A stretch of DNA of 64,000 nucleotides. Source: Arthrobacter globiformis (GTDB taxonomy: Bacteria > Actinomycetota > Actinomycetes > Actinomycetales > Micrococcaceae). Position 1 is the first letter of the stretch, and each line of letters opens with the position of its first letter. Below are positions 23,936 through 33,362 of the stretch, piece by piece. Made by a program: the position numbers and the translations under genes. The notes under the pieces were generated by a model. The model was not told where the DNA came from. It ran no database searches and saw nothing but the letters and a program-made list of their open reading frames with translations. The stretch covers positions 1,302,001-1,366,000 of the forward strand of contig NZ_JAUSYZ010000001.1 of assembly GCF_030817195.1 (NCBI RefSeq), written 5' to 3'.

Positions 23936-26596
23936 GTGACCCAACAGCCGCAGCACCCCGCCACGCCCACGCCCAGCCCGGCCTCCGCCGCCGGGACAAA
24001 GCCGAAGGATATCCCCGCACCGGTGCCGGCAGGCGGCCACGGCGCGGACGATGTCGCAGCCCGAATAGCGGAACAGATCGCCGCCGAGCTCAGCGTAAAG
24101 GCATGGCAGGTGAAGGCGGCTGTAGACCTGCTCGACGGCGGGTCGACGGTTCCCTTTATCGCCCGCTACCGCAAGGAAGCCACCGGTACGCTCGACGACG
24201 GCCAGCTCCGCGAGCTCGACGAACGCCTGCGCTACCTCCGCGAACTGGAGGACCGCCGTCGGACTGTCCTGGAGGCGATTGCCGCACAGGGGAAGCTGAC
24301 CCCGGAACTGCAGGCCGCCGTCGTGGCCGCCGACACGAAATCCCGGCTTGAAGACATCTACCTGCCCTTCAAGTCCAAGCGGCGCACCAAGGCGCAGATT
24401 GCCCGCGAGGCCGGGCTGGAACCGCTCGCCGACGCCCTGCTCAAGCGCCCGGAACTTGATCCCGAACGCGAGGCGGCCAAGTACCTGAACGCCGAGCACG
24501 CCGTCGACGACGCCGCCGCGGCGCTCGCCGGCGCCCGCGCCATCATCGTGGAGCGCGTGGCCCAGGACGCCGACCTTGCCGAGAACCTGCGCGAGCGGCT
24601 GTGGACGCAGGGCCGGATGGTGTCCCGGGTGAAGAAGGGCAAGGAATCCGAGGGGCAGAAGTTCGCGGACTACTTCGAGTTTTCGCAGGCACCGTCGGGA
24701 ATGCCGTCGCACCGCGTGCTGGCGCTGCTACGCGGTGAGAAGGACGGGGTGCTGGAGCTGGACCTCACCGAAGCGGACCCGGCCGACGACGACGCCCTCG
24801 CCGCCGCGCGCACCCGTTACGAATCCGCCGTGGCCCGGTTCCTCGGGGTTGCCGACCGCGGCCGGCCCGCCGACTCATGGCTGCTCCAAACCGCCCAGGT
24901 GGCATGGCGCTCCCGGGTGCTTGCCCGGCTGACGGCCGACCTGCGGGGACGGATGTTCGCCGCCGCGGAAGACGAAGCCGTGCGCGTCTTCGCCGCCAAC
25001 CTGCGCGACGTGCTGCTGGCGGCGCCTGCCGGAAACCGCTCCACCCTTGGCCTGGACCCCGGGCTGCGGACGGGCGTGAAGGTGGCTGTGGTCGACAAGA
25101 CCGGCAAGGTGGTGGCCACGGACACCGTCTATCCGCACGCGCCGGCGCGCAAGTGGGACGAAGCCTTGGCGACGCTGACCCGTCTGGCGCGGCAGCACGC
25201 CGTCGAACTCGTGGCCATTGGCAACGGGACGGCGTCGCGTGAAACGGACAAGCTCGCGGCCGAACTGATCAAGCAGCTGTCCGCAGCTGCCGGCACCGGT
25301 GGCGCTTCCGGGGCGGCCGCAGCGCCGCAGAAGCTGGTCGTGTCCGAGGCGGGCGCGTCCGTGTACTCGGCGTCCGCCCTGGCCGCTGCCGAACTCCCCG
25401 GCATGGACGTGTCCCTGCGCGGCGCGGTGTCCATTGCCCGCAGGCTGCAGGATCCGCTGGCTGAGCTGGTGAAAATCGATCCGAAGTCGATCGGCGTGGG
25501 GCAGTACCAGCACGATGTCACGGCCGCGAAGCTGGACCGCAGCCTGGATGCCGTGGTGGAGGACTGCGTGAACGCGGTAGGCGTGGACGTGAACACGGCG
25601 TCGCCGGCGCTGCTGAGCCGGGTGGCCGGCGTCGGACCGCTGCTGAGTGAGAACATCGTGGCGCACCGCAACGAACACGGACCGTTCGCCAAGCGCAGCG
25701 AGCTGAAGAAGGTGCCACGGCTCGGAGCGAAGGCGTTCGAACAGTGCGCCGGATTCCTGCGGATCACCGGGGGAGCGGAGCCGCTGGACGCCTCCAGCGT
25801 GCACCCCGAGGCGTACTCGGTGGCCCGGAAAATCCTGACTGCCGCCGGCGCCTTTCGCGGGTCTGGCGTTTCCGGGGGCACCGGAGGGGCAGCCGCCGGT
25901 CTTGCTCCGCTGGCCGACGCCGGACGGCTGAACCCTGCCGATTTCGTCGATGGCACCTTCGGGCTCCCCACCGTGCGCGACATCATCGCCGAACTCGAGA
26001 AGCCGGGCCGCGATCCGCGTCCGGCGTTCAAGGCCGCGGCGTTCTCCGAGGGCATCGAGAAGATCTCCGACCTGAAACCTGGCATGGTCCTCGAAGGAAC
26101 CGTCACCAACGTGGCTGCCTTTGGCGCGTTCGTGGATGTGGGGGTCCACCAGGACGGGCTGGTTCACGTGTCTGCGCTCGCGAACCGGTTCGTCGCCGAC
26201 CCGCGCGAGGTGGTGAAGTCCGGACAGGTGGTCCGGGTGAAGGTGCTTGAGGCCGATCCGGAGCGGAAGCGTATCTCACTCACGCTAAGGCTCGACGACG
26301 AACCGGCCCCTTCCGGCGGCCGCTCAGCTGGCGGACGCGCCGGCGGCGACCGCGACCGGGAAGGCGGCCGCGGCGCCGAACGTTCGGCAGGCGGCAACCG
26401 CGACGGCGGCCGGACCCGGACGGCTACTCCTGGCCAGGCTGCCGGAAAGCCCGGGGCACGCCAGGGGAGTGATTCAGGCCAGGCTACGGCAGAGCGCAAC
26501 AACGGAAGGCGACAGCCGAAGCAGTCCGGCCAGCGGCCAGCTCCAGCGGATACAGCCATGGCCGAAGCCCTGCGCCGGGCCGGCCTGGGTAAGTAG
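23936..26596 (+). CDS. tex: Tex-family RNA-binding transcription accessory protein
   Basis: An 886-residue Tex/Spt6-like protein. It has an N-terminal helical region (about 40-230; GGSTVPFIARYRKEATGTLD), a YqgF/RNase H-like domain (LGLDPGLRTGVKVAVVD and TVYPHAP...), a helix-hairpin-helix region (VNTASPALLSRVAGVGPLLSEN) and a C-terminal S1 domain (GMVLEGTVTNVAAFGAFVDVG... VHVSALANRFV). The Arg/Gly-rich tail of about 90 residues after S1 may bind nucleic acid. Tex proteins bind nucleic acid and affect transcription elongation and expression of virulence or stress genes; cellular targets here are unknown. GTG 23936 is the start. The length is slightly above the family norm because of the tail. 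Confidence 0.95.
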   Translation: MTQQPQHPATPTPSPASAAGTKPKDIPAPVPAGGHGADDVAARIAEQIAAELSVKAWQVKAAVDLLDGGSTVPFIARYRKEATGTLDDGQLRELDERLRYLRELEDRRRTVLEAIAAQGKLTPELQAAVVAADTKSRLEDIYLPFKSKRRTKAQIAREAGLEPLADALLKRPELDPEREAAKYLNAEHAVDDAAAALAGARAIIVERVAQDADLAENLRERLWTQGRMVSRVKKGKESEGQKFADYFEFSQAPSGMPSHRVLALLRGEKDGVLELDLTEADPADDDALAAARTRYESAVARFLGVADRGRPADSWLLQTAQVAWRSRVLARLTADLRGRMFAAAEDEAVRVFAANLRDVLLAAPAGNRSTLGLDPGLRTGVKVAVVDKTGKVVATDTVYPHAPARKWDEALATLTRLARQHAVELVAIGNGTASRETDKLAAELIKQLSAAAGTGGASGAAAAPQKLVVSEAGASVYSASALAAAELPGMDVSLRGAVSIARRLQDPLAELVKIDPKSIGVGQYQHDVTAAKLDRSLDAVVEDCVNAVGVDVNTASPALLSRVAGVGPLLSENIVAHRNEHGPFAKRSELKKVPRLGAKAFEQCAGFLRITGGAEPLDASSVHPEAYSVARKILTAAGAFRGSGVSGGTGGAAAGLAPLADAGRLNPADFVDGTFGLPTVRDIIAELEKPGRDPRPAFKAAAFSEGIEKISDLKPGMVLEGTVTNVAAFGAFVDVGVHQDGLVHVSALANRFVADPREVVKSGQVVRVKVLEADPERKRISLTLRLDDEPAPSGGRSAGGRAGGDRDREGGRGAERSAGGNRDGGRTRTATPGQAAGKPGARQGSDSGQATAERNNGRRQPKQSGQRPAPADTAMAEALRRAGLGK

Positions 26597-26670
26597 GCTC
26601 CCGGTCGCGGGCAGCCGTGTCGCTGGCCGTATCCCGGGCTGGGCGGACGCCGGTGACTACAGTAGCCCCT

Positions 26671-28530
26671 ATGAGTTTTACGAGGCCGGAGACTTTTACC
26701 ACCCGTCCTACGCTGCAGGGCACGTTCGGCATGTCCGCCACGACCCATTGGCTCGCTACCGGCACTGCGCAGGCAGTGCTGGAGCGGGGCGGCAACGCGT
26801 TCGACGCGGCCACGGCCGCCGCCTTCGTACTGCATGTGGTGGAACCGCACCTCAACGGGCCGGGCGGTGACATGACCGGCGTCTTCAGCACGGCGGAGGA
26901 ACAAGGGAAACCAGTGGTCCTGATGGGCCAGGGCCCGGCTCCCGCGGGCGCGACGGTCCAACACTTCCGCGCCGAGGGCCTGGAACTGGTGCCAGGCTCA
27001 GGTGCACTGGCCGCGGCGGTTCCCGGAGCCGTCGACGCCTGGCTCCTGCTGCTGCGGGACCACGGAACGTGGGAACTGGCGGAAGTCCTGGATTTCGCCA
27101 TCCGATATGCACGCGACGGCCACCCGGTCCTGGCACGCGTCTGCAGCACGATCTCGGCAGTTGCCGAACTGTTCCGGGAGTACTGGCCGACGTCTGCCGC
27201 CCTGTGGATGCCGGAGGGACGTATCCCGGTGGAGGGCGAACTGGTCCGGAATCCCGCCCTTGCCCGCACCCTCCAGAAACTGGTCCAGGCCGGTGCCGGC
27301 CTCGGCGAGGCATTCGCCGCGGAGCCGGCGCACAGCCGCGAGGAGCGTATCGACGCCGCCCGGAGGGAGTGGGGCGAGGGCTTTGTGGCCCGTGCCGTGG
27401 CCGAAAGCGTCCGTACGCCGCACCGGCACTCGTCCGGGACCAACCACCGCGGCGTCATGACGATGGCCGACATGGCCGGGTTCCGCGCGTCGTACGAGGA
27501 AGCGGCCAGCCTCGAGTTCCGCGGGTACACCATCGCCAAAACCGGACCGTGGGGGCAAGGGCCGGCTCTGCTGCAGACGCTCGCGATCCTGGCCGGCTTC
27601 GATGACGACCACCTCGACCCGTCCACCGAGCTCGGGGCACACACCATCCTGGAGGCCCAGAAGCTCGCACTGGCGGACCGTGAGGCCTACTACGGCGACG
27701 CGGATGTCCCGCTCGATTACCTGCTGTCAGAAGAGTACGCGGCGTCGCGCCGGGAGCTGATCACGGAAAATGCGTCGCTCGAGTTTCGTCCGGGCTCCGT
27801 TCCCGGACGTGAGCCGTACATGCCCACTCTTCGCACCGAGTATGTCCCTGCCGCGCTGTCGGATGGCGACGGAGGTGTTGGCGAACCGACGATCGGTGAA
27901 CCCACGCTCGGTGAACCCGGTGTGGCGTCCAACGGGGAAACCCGCGGCGACACGTGCCACATCGATGTTGTGGACCGGTGGGGCAACATGGTTTCAGCCA
28001 CGCCGTCCGGCGGTTGGCTGCAGTCCTCGCCCGCGATCCCTGAGCTCGGGTTTTGTCTGGGCACGCGGCTGCAGATGACGTGGCTTGAGCCAGGAACGCC
28101 GTCCACGCTGACGCCCGGCAAGCGGCCGCGGACCACGCTGACGCCGACACTGGTCCTGCGTGATGGCGCTGCTGTCTCCGCGCTCGGCTCGCCGGGGGGA
28201 GACCAGCAGGACCAGTGGCAGTTGCTGTACCTGTTGCGGACCATCGTCGGCGGGTACACGCCACAGCAGGCCATCGATGCGCCGGCGTTCCACACGACGT
28301 CGATGCCCGGGTCTTTCTGGCCGCGCACATGGGAGCCCGGCGGTGCCGTCGTCGAGGATCGATTGGGCGACGACGTCATCGCCGGACTCGAGCGGCGGGG
28401 ACACCGGATCACCAGGGCAGGCGACTGGACGCTGGGACGGCTGTCCGCCGTCGTACGCGATCCCAGTACCGGCGTGCTGCAGGCTGCCGCGAACCCGCGG
28501 GGTGCGCAGGGATACGCGGCAGGCCGGTAG
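26671..28530 (+). CDS. Gamma-glutamyltransferase-family protein
   Basis: This 619-residue member of the gamma-glutamyltransferase (Ntn-hydrolase) family would transfer or hydrolyse gamma-glutamyl groups. It starts GMSATTHWLATGTAQAVLERGGNAFDAATAAAFVL. The probable autoprocessing/catalytic threonine is in GDTCHIDVVDRWGNMVSATPSGG, followed by the substrate-binding GSPGGDQQDQW. A short Gly-Glu-Pro repeat (GEPTIGEPTLGEPG) precedes the processing site. No signal peptide is apparent, so it may act in the cytoplasm or be a cephalosporin acylase-like relative. ATG 26671 is chosen over an upstream start at 26617, which adds unsupported sequence. A hairpin follows the stop. Confidence 0.9.
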   Translation: MSFTRPETFTTRPTLQGTFGMSATTHWLATGTAQAVLERGGNAFDAATAAAFVLHVVEPHLNGPGGDMTGVFSTAEEQGKPVVLMGQGPAPAGATVQHFRAEGLELVPGSGALAAAVPGAVDAWLLLLRDHGTWELAEVLDFAIRYARDGHPVLARVCSTISAVAELFREYWPTSAALWMPEGRIPVEGELVRNPALARTLQKLVQAGAGLGEAFAAEPAHSREERIDAARREWGEGFVARAVAESVRTPHRHSSGTNHRGVMTMADMAGFRASYEEAASLEFRGYTIAKTGPWGQGPALLQTLAILAGFDDDHLDPSTELGAHTILEAQKLALADREAYYGDADVPLDYLLSEEYAASRRELITENASLEFRPGSVPGREPYMPTLRTEYVPAALSDGDGGVGEPTIGEPTLGEPGVASNGETRGDTCHIDVVDRWGNMVSATPSGGWLQSSPAIPELGFCLGTRLQMTWLEPGTPSTLTPGKRPRTTLTPTLVLRDGAAVSALGSPGGDQQDQWQLLYLLRTIVGGYTPQQAIDAPAFHTTSMPGSFWPRTWEPGGAVVEDRLGDDVIAGLERRGHRITRAGDWTLGRLSAVVRDPSTGVLQAAANPRGAQGYAAGR

Positions 28531-28552
28531 GAGCGGAATTTCAGTTCCGCTC
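28531..28552 (+). terminator. Hairpin after the gamma-glutamyltransferase
   Basis: 8-bp perfect stem GAGCGGAA / TTCCGCTC with a 6-base loop directly after the stop codon. No T-run is present, so termination is likely weak. Confidence 0.5.
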
Positions 28553-28642
28553 ACGTTCCCGTTGAGTAGGCAGCGAATATTCGTGCCCCGCGGGCCGCGG
28601 GGCGGGGTTTCTGGCGTGGCGGTTATCTGCAAGGCTGGGGGC

Positions 28643-28963
28643 ATGAACTACTTCCTGGAGTACACGATTCCCGCTGCCCCCGACGACGCCGAATTCGAGT
28701 TTCCGCACGACGAGATTCGACCCGGGACCACGATCCCGCTTTCGGAGACCAATGCCGACGTAGTGCACACTCCCGAGCTGCCCGCCCGTACCGGAATCAT
28801 CGGTGCCACCGTGCCCGAGGCGAAGCTCGAAGCCGAGCAGCTCATCACCCACAGCCGGGCGACGGAGGCGTCCCTGTATGAGGACCCCTCGAATTCGCTT
28901 CAGGCAGGCGTGGGCACTCTCGTAGCTACCTTCACGGAAGGCAGTGGCTGGCAGGACGCGTAG
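28643..28963 (+). CDS. Hypothetical protein, 106 residues
   Basis: A short soluble acidic protein with no signal peptide or membrane helix (MNYFLEYTIPAAPDDAEFEF... GTLVATFTEGSGW). ATG 28643 has a purine-rich upstream stretch (AAGGCTGGGGGC). The ORF is open further upstream into the gamma-glutamyltransferase, but that part is not convincing. A strong terminator follows at 28988, supporting a separate transcription unit. The function is not recognised. Confidence 0.6.
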   Translation: MNYFLEYTIPAAPDDAEFEFPHDEIRPGTTIPLSETNADVVHTPELPARTGIIGATVPEAKLEAEQLITHSRATEASLYEDPSNSLQAGVGTLVATFTEGSGWQDA

Positions 28964-28987
28964 CAGCTGCAACGATAGATTCACCGG

Positions 28988-29022
28988 AAGCGCCTGGCCC
29001 AGACTTGAGGGGCCGGGCGCTT
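28988..29022 (+). terminator. Terminator hairpin with T-rich tail
   Basis: 13-bp stem AAGCGCCTGGCCC / GGGCCGGGCGCTT with one T-G pair, a loop of about 9 bases and a following CTGCTTTTGG. It lies 25 bp after the hypothetical gene and about 170 bp before the convergent HNH gene; that gap shows nothing else. Confidence 0.8.
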
Positions 29023-29195
29023 CTGCTTTTGGTGGTGCGAACTTGGTGAACCCGTACTGGCAGGTCACCGCATGCGTGGATCTGCCAAAATCGTGGCATC
29101 TTCCGGTTTTCGGTTCCGCTACACGTGTATCTCGGCAGGCTGGTGACACAAACCGACCTCGCGTCCGGGCGCTGCGGCGCCGCCCCGCTACCGGT

Positions 29196-31220
29196 TCATG
29201 TTTTGTGGTGGTGGTTTTGTCGGGGTTGTTGGCGGGGGTCGATGTGCGGTGGCGGGATGAACCAGGGGGTCCCGTTTTTGACGTGGATTTTCCACTGTTC
29301 TTTGTGGATTAAATGGTGGTGGTGGGTGCAGAGTAGGACGCCGTTGTAGGTGCTGGTGGTTCCGCCTTGTGACCAGTAGGTGATGTGGTGGGCTTCGCAC
29401 CAGGGTGCGGGGATGGTGCAGTTGGGGAAGGCGCAGCCTTGGTCTCGGGCGTTGAGGGCCTTGCGGATGTGGGGCGGGAAGATGCGGGTGGTGCGGCCGA
29501 CGTCGAGGATGCGTCCTTCGGAGCCGAGGAGGACGGGGATGATGTCGGCGTCGCAGGCGATCTTGCGGATGGTGGAGGCGGTGACGGGGCCGGTGTAGGT
29601 GAAGGTTCCGCTGCCGGTGGGTGTGCCGAAGAGCGGGGTTCCGGGCCAGTTGATGCCGGGCGGGATGCCAAACAATGCGGTTCCGGGCAGGGGTTCGGGA
29701 TCGCTGGTCTGCCAGGCGTCTGTGCCGGTACCGGGCTCGGGCCTGGAGTCGCTGGTCTGCCAGGTGCTGTCTGTTGGCCGGGTGCGGGGGCGGTTTCTGT
29801 TGTAGCGGGGGCCTTGCGCGGCGGTGGTTTCGATGCTGTTGAGGAGGTCCTCGTAGGAAACGGTGACCATGACTTGGGGGCGGAGTCCTCCGGTGGTGTG
29901 CAGGGTGCCTGCGGCGAGGGCTGCTTTGCAGCCGCCGACGAGGCCGTCGAGGCGTTGTTGGGCGAGGGTGCGCCGGTCCAGGTCCGGGTCCGGGGTGGCG
30001 GCGTTGAATGCCGCGTCCAGGTCGGCTGGTGCTGCGCCGTTGCCGTTGCTGGTCCCACCGTCACCGCTGCTGCCGCTGCCGCCGACGGCGTCGTTGCCGT
30101 CGTCGGTATTCCCGCAGGTGGTGGTGTTGGGGGTGGTGGTGCGGGGGTTGGTGGCGGTGTTCATGACGGTGGTGAGGACTTCGTATTGGTCGGTGGTCGC
30201 GTGGATTTCGACGTGGTGGAGGCCGCCGCGTTTGCGGTGGAGGAAGACGCCTTGGCGGTGACGGAGGTTTTCTTCGCTGGGTTCGGTGCCGTCCTGGTCG
30301 AGGGCATCGATCCAGCGGTGGGCGATGCGGGTGAGGAAGTCGTGGTCGTTTTCGATCGCGGTTTGGGTCAGGTTGTGTTCCATCTGGGCGATCGCGGCGG
30401 GGTCGGGGATGTGGCGGACTTTGTCCAGGGCGGTGGTGATGATGGTTCCGGCGCGGGAGGCGATGATCCCGGCGGTGAGGGCGGCGGCGGTCTCACCGCG
30501 CTCGGGTGGCATGGGCCGGCCGGCGAGTCCGGTGCGGGGGAGGGTGGCGGACGCGAGGGCGAGGCGCCGGCGGGCTTCGGTGGTGCTGATCCGGAGCCGG
30601 GTGCGGAGGAACTCGACGGTGTTCCGGGATCCGTCATCGGCCGGGGACCAGGTCACCGGACGCGCAGGGACGGCAGCAGAATCGTTGGGCTGAGTGTCAG
30701 GAGCCGGGGCGGGTACGGGGTCATTGCCCCAGCCGGTGGTCCAGCCGGCCGCGCGGCTGGCGGTCCCGGCGGCGTCGATCGCCTCGGTCCGTGTCCGGTC
30801 CACCGCCGCGGCGGCAAGCAGCTGAATGTACTCCACGCGGCGGGAGAGCTCCTCGGTGAGCTCTGCGAAATCGGCCGCCTGAAGGAAGTTGGCCGCGGTA
30901 AGCTCCTCCGGCGCCAAAGTGGTGGCGGAGTCCAGCAGTGCCAGGCACGCCTCCAGATCAGGTGTTGCCACGGTTCGGGACGCCGGCTCAGCAGGTGCCA
31001 CGGCGGCCGCTACCGAATTTGGCTTTCCGAAAGGCGGAGTGGCAGAACCGGAGCGGGCGGCAGCACCGCCGTCGGACGTCTCCCTCATAGGGGCGGCAGA
31101 ACGGGAATCAGCCGAGGGGACACTGCGAAGCCCGCGGCCCCGGAGCAAACCAGCGGCACTCAGGCCGGGGACGTCCGTCCCGGCTGCGGTATCCGCTCGC
31201 TGCTCCCCAATGGCTTCCAT
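29196..31220 (-). CDS. DUF222 (13E12-type) HNH endonuclease-signature protein
   Basis: A 674-residue protein of the large actinobacterial DUF222/13E12 family. The N-terminal half is DUF222-like and helical (TASRAAGWTTGWGNDP, FLRTRLRISTTEARRRLALA). The C-terminus carries an HNH motif: CAFPNCTIPAPWCEAHHITYWSQGG... NGVLLCTHHHHLIHKEQW, with the paired cysteines and histidines for zinc and metal. The last residues are His/Pro-rich. Function is uncertain: many copies occur per genome and a nuclease or mobile-element link has been suggested for the family. ATG 31220 has a weak ribosome site, so the true start could be later. A low-complexity region of Gly/Asp/Asn near residues 370-395 is unusual. 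Confidence 0.88.
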   Translation of the reverse strand: MEAIGEQRADTAAGTDVPGLSAAGLLRGRGLRSVPSADSRSAAPMRETSDGGAAARSGSATPPFGKPNSVAAAVAPAEPASRTVATPDLEACLALLDSATTLAPEELTAANFLQAADFAELTEELSRRVEYIQLLAAAAVDRTRTEAIDAAGTASRAAGWTTGWGNDPVPAPAPDTQPNDSAAVPARPVTWSPADDGSRNTVEFLRTRLRISTTEARRRLALASATLPRTGLAGRPMPPERGETAAALTAGIIASRAGTIITTALDKVRHIPDPAAIAQMEHNLTQTAIENDHDFLTRIAHRWIDALDQDGTEPSEENLRHRQGVFLHRKRGGLHHVEIHATTDQYEVLTTVMNTATNPRTTTPNTTTCGNTDDGNDAVGGSGSSGDGGTSNGNGAAPADLDAAFNAATPDPDLDRRTLAQQRLDGLVGGCKAALAAGTLHTTGGLRPQVMVTVSYEDLLNSIETTAAQGPRYNRNRPRTRPTDSTWQTSDSRPEPGTGTDAWQTSDPEPLPGTALFGIPPGINWPGTPLFGTPTGSGTFTYTGPVTASTIRKIACDADIIPVLLGSEGRILDVGRTTRIFPPHIRKALNARDQGCAFPNCTIPAPWCEAHHITYWSQGGTTSTYNGVLLCTHHHHLIHKEQWKIHVKNGTPWFIPPPHIDPRQQPRQNHHHKT

Positions 31221-31355
31221 AGGAAAACTATCTCAACGGGGTCTGACATTTTTAGGGGTGATGAGGGTCACCGCGGGCGAAAAGGGAAAAAGTTTCTAAA
31301 AAACTTTTAGACCCGGCCATTTCAGCCGGATCACTTCCAACGGCGACGCGTGTAC

Positions 31356-32216
31356 TCAGGGGTGGCGGACTCCGACGCCGGCCAGAATGTCGCGGTACCC
31401 CTCCCGAAAGGATGGGTAATTGAATGAAAACCCTGTTTCCCGAAGCAGCGCGTTGCTGCACCGCTTGTTGCCACCCCGCGCGGCGCCCAGAGAACCCGTC
31501 GGCGGTACGTCCAACCCCAACTCAGCCGCCAGGAAACGCAGGACGTCGCCCAACTCGGCCGGATCGTTGTCCACCCCCAGATAGACCGGCGACGGCACAG
31601 CACTCATGGTGCACAGATGCACGATGGCACCCGCGGCGTCGTCGCGGTGGATGCGGTTGGTGTGGCGCGGTTGGTCCGGAATGACGGCGGCGCCAGTTCG
31701 AACCTGGTCGATGAGCCGCGTGCGGCCCGGCCCGTAAATTCCGCCAAGCCTGAGCACGACAGGTAAGGTTTCGGTTCCATCCAGCCGCTTCAGCAGGAGC
31801 TCCTCAGCCTCACGCATGATGCGGCCAGAGAATCCGCCGGGTTCCGGCGTCGTGTTCTCATCGATCCATCCGCCGCCGGCGTCACCGTACACGGCCGTGG
31901 ACGAGACGAAAAGGACGCGTGCGGGCGTGACATGGTCGCGTTCGAGGGCGTCGAGCACATGCGCCACGCCGTCCAGGTACGCGCTTCGGTATGCCTCTTC
32001 GGTGGACGCGTCCGCAGCCACCGCAATGACGACGGCGGTGGTGTCCGCCGGGACAGGCGGCAGTTCCGCGGTGCTTAGGTTCGCGGCGGCGCCCTCGATC
32101 TCGGCGGGGAGCTTTTCCGGCGAGCGGCGCCAGCCCACCACCCGGTGCCCCGCTGCGGCGAGCCGCAGACCCGCCTCGGTGCCGAGGTCGCCGCAGCCGG
32201 CGAGAAGGATAGTCAT
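31356..32216 (-). CDS. NAD-dependent epimerase/dehydratase-like protein
   Basis: This 286-residue atypical SDR has the N-terminal dinucleotide motif LLAGCGDLGTEAGLRLA, followed by FVSSTAVYGDAGGGWIDE and RLGGIYGPGR, as in YeeZ-like nucleoside-sugar epimerase relatives. The active-site Tyr in AVYGD is not part of a clear YxxxK, so catalysis is uncertain. ATG 32216 overlaps the stop of the preceding gene by ATGA (32213-32216), so the two are translated together. The upstream partner is an MSMEG_6728-type protein. Substrate is unknown. Confidence 0.83.
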   Translation of the reverse strand: MTILLAGCGDLGTEAGLRLAAAGHRVVGWRRSPEKLPAEIEGAAANLSTAELPPVPADTTAVVIAVAADASTEEAYRSAYLDGVAHVLDALERDHVTPARVLFVSSTAVYGDAGGGWIDENTTPEPGGFSGRIMREAEELLLKRLDGTETLPVVLRLGGIYGPGRTRLIDQVRTGAAVIPDQPRHTNRIHRDDAAGAIVHLCTMSAVPSPVYLGVDNDPAELGDVLRFLAAELGLDVPPTGSLGAARGGNKRCSNALLRETGFSFNYPSFREGYRDILAGVGVRHP

Positions 32217-33196
32217 CCGCGGGTTCCGAGCGCCGGTACGGGGAAGAAGACGCGGGGGTCCTGCAGCAGCGCCGGGTAGTCGAACTCCGACCGGTCGACG
32301 ATGTCGGTGAGCTGGAAGTTGCGGCCGAAGCGCCCGTCGTCGAGGGTGATGGGACGGCCCACGACCATTCCGAGGGCGAACCTGCTGCCGCCGTCGAAAG
32401 GCACGGCCACCGGCGATTTGCCCGGAAGTGTTGAGAAGGCTGCCTCCTGGCGCTGCCTTTTCCGGGACGGCTTCTTGACCAGCGGCTTGGGGGCGGCCTT
32501 CCGGGCGACCTTGGCGGGGCGGCGCGAAGTTTCCTCGGCGTAGACGAACTGGTAGTCGTCTGCGGAATCCCCGCCGGCGCCCGAACCAGCCCCGGCACCA
32601 GACCCAGAATCCCCGCCGCCCGAAGCAACAGCGGAACCCTGCGCCGCCCGCCCCACGGCAGGAAGACCGACCTTGTCCAGCTTCTCGGGGTCGCCGTGCC
32701 CGACGTGCTCGCGAAGAATCCACAGAACGTCACCCTCCGGATCCTCCGGCAGGAACTCGTGCCTGGGCTCCGGCCAGACGTACTCCAGCCCGTGCTCGGT
32801 GCCGGGGAACACCTGTTCGTAGAAGTGCGGGTCCTTGCGGATCAGGTTGGAGCGGTGGCTCAGGTGGAACTCGGGGTCGCCGAGCCACGGCGGAAGCAGG
32901 ATCTTGGCGGCATAGTCCGGGTGCGCGGCCTGGGGTGCGAACTCTCGGATGTTGTCCCGGGTGTTGTCGTCGAAGCCGCGCTTGGTCCATTCGTCCACCA
33001 TGGCCAGGCCGTACATGGTGAGCGCAGGCACGTGCCCCATCCACATACGGATGGCGGGGTGTGACTGCCACCCGTATTCCGGGATAACCAGCGCACGGAG
33101 TGTCTGCAGCGCTTCTACGCGCTGCTTGCCGAGCCGGGGGGTGTCCAGCGCGGCCGCGCTTTGCCGGAAATCGGGATAGGGAAGGAAGGTTTGCAT
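32213..33196 (-). CDS. MSMEG_6728-family protein, possible pyrimidine-dimer glycosylase relative
   Basis: A 327-residue protein whose N-terminal domain starts MQTFLPYPDFRQSAAALDT and contains RLGKQRVEALQTLRAL and HPAIRMWMGHVPALTMYGL. I recognise this as the MSMEG_6728/DUF-type family, related to pyrimidine dimer DNA glycosylases. A Gly/Ser-rich linker (about 185-215) leads to a Lys/Arg-rich stretch and a C-terminal domain (RPITLDDGRFGRNFQLTDIV). ATG 33196 is chosen because the conserved N-terminus begins there; upstream in-frame starts add nothing. Coupled to an epimerase-like gene by ATGA. DNA-repair activity is inference from family resemblance. Confidence 0.75.
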   Translation of the reverse strand: MQTFLPYPDFRQSAAALDTPRLGKQRVEALQTLRALVIPEYGWQSHPAIRMWMGHVPALTMYGLAMVDEWTKRGFDDNTRDNIREFAPQAAHPDYAAKILLPPWLGDPEFHLSHRSNLIRKDPHFYEQVFPGTEHGLEYVWPEPRHEFLPEDPEGDVLWILREHVGHGDPEKLDKVGLPAVGRAAQGSAVASGGGDSGSGAGAGSGAGGDSADDYQFVYAEETSRRPAKVARKAAPKPLVKKPSRKRQRQEAAFSTLPGKSPVAVPFDGGSRFALGMVVGRPITLDDGRFGRNFQLTDIVDRSEFDYPALLQDPRVFFPVPALGTRG

Positions 33197-33362
33197 CCCT
33201 TCAGTCTGCCGTCCCTGGCGCCCTGTGCCAATTGAAGTGCCGGACGGCACAGCCAGCGGCCAAAATGGACGGCCGGGTGTTCACATAGTGGACCCGTGCA
33301 TACGGAAGGTTGATTAATCCACTAAGATATCCGAAACCTCACCAGCGTCTGGAAGCCACCTC

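Noticed and set aside
29385..31310. Long plus-strand ORF of 641 codons opposite the DUF222/HNH gene
   Set aside because: It is a shadow of the real gene on the minus strand; its product is Gly/Val-rich with no family signature, and the minus strand contains a clear HNH motif.
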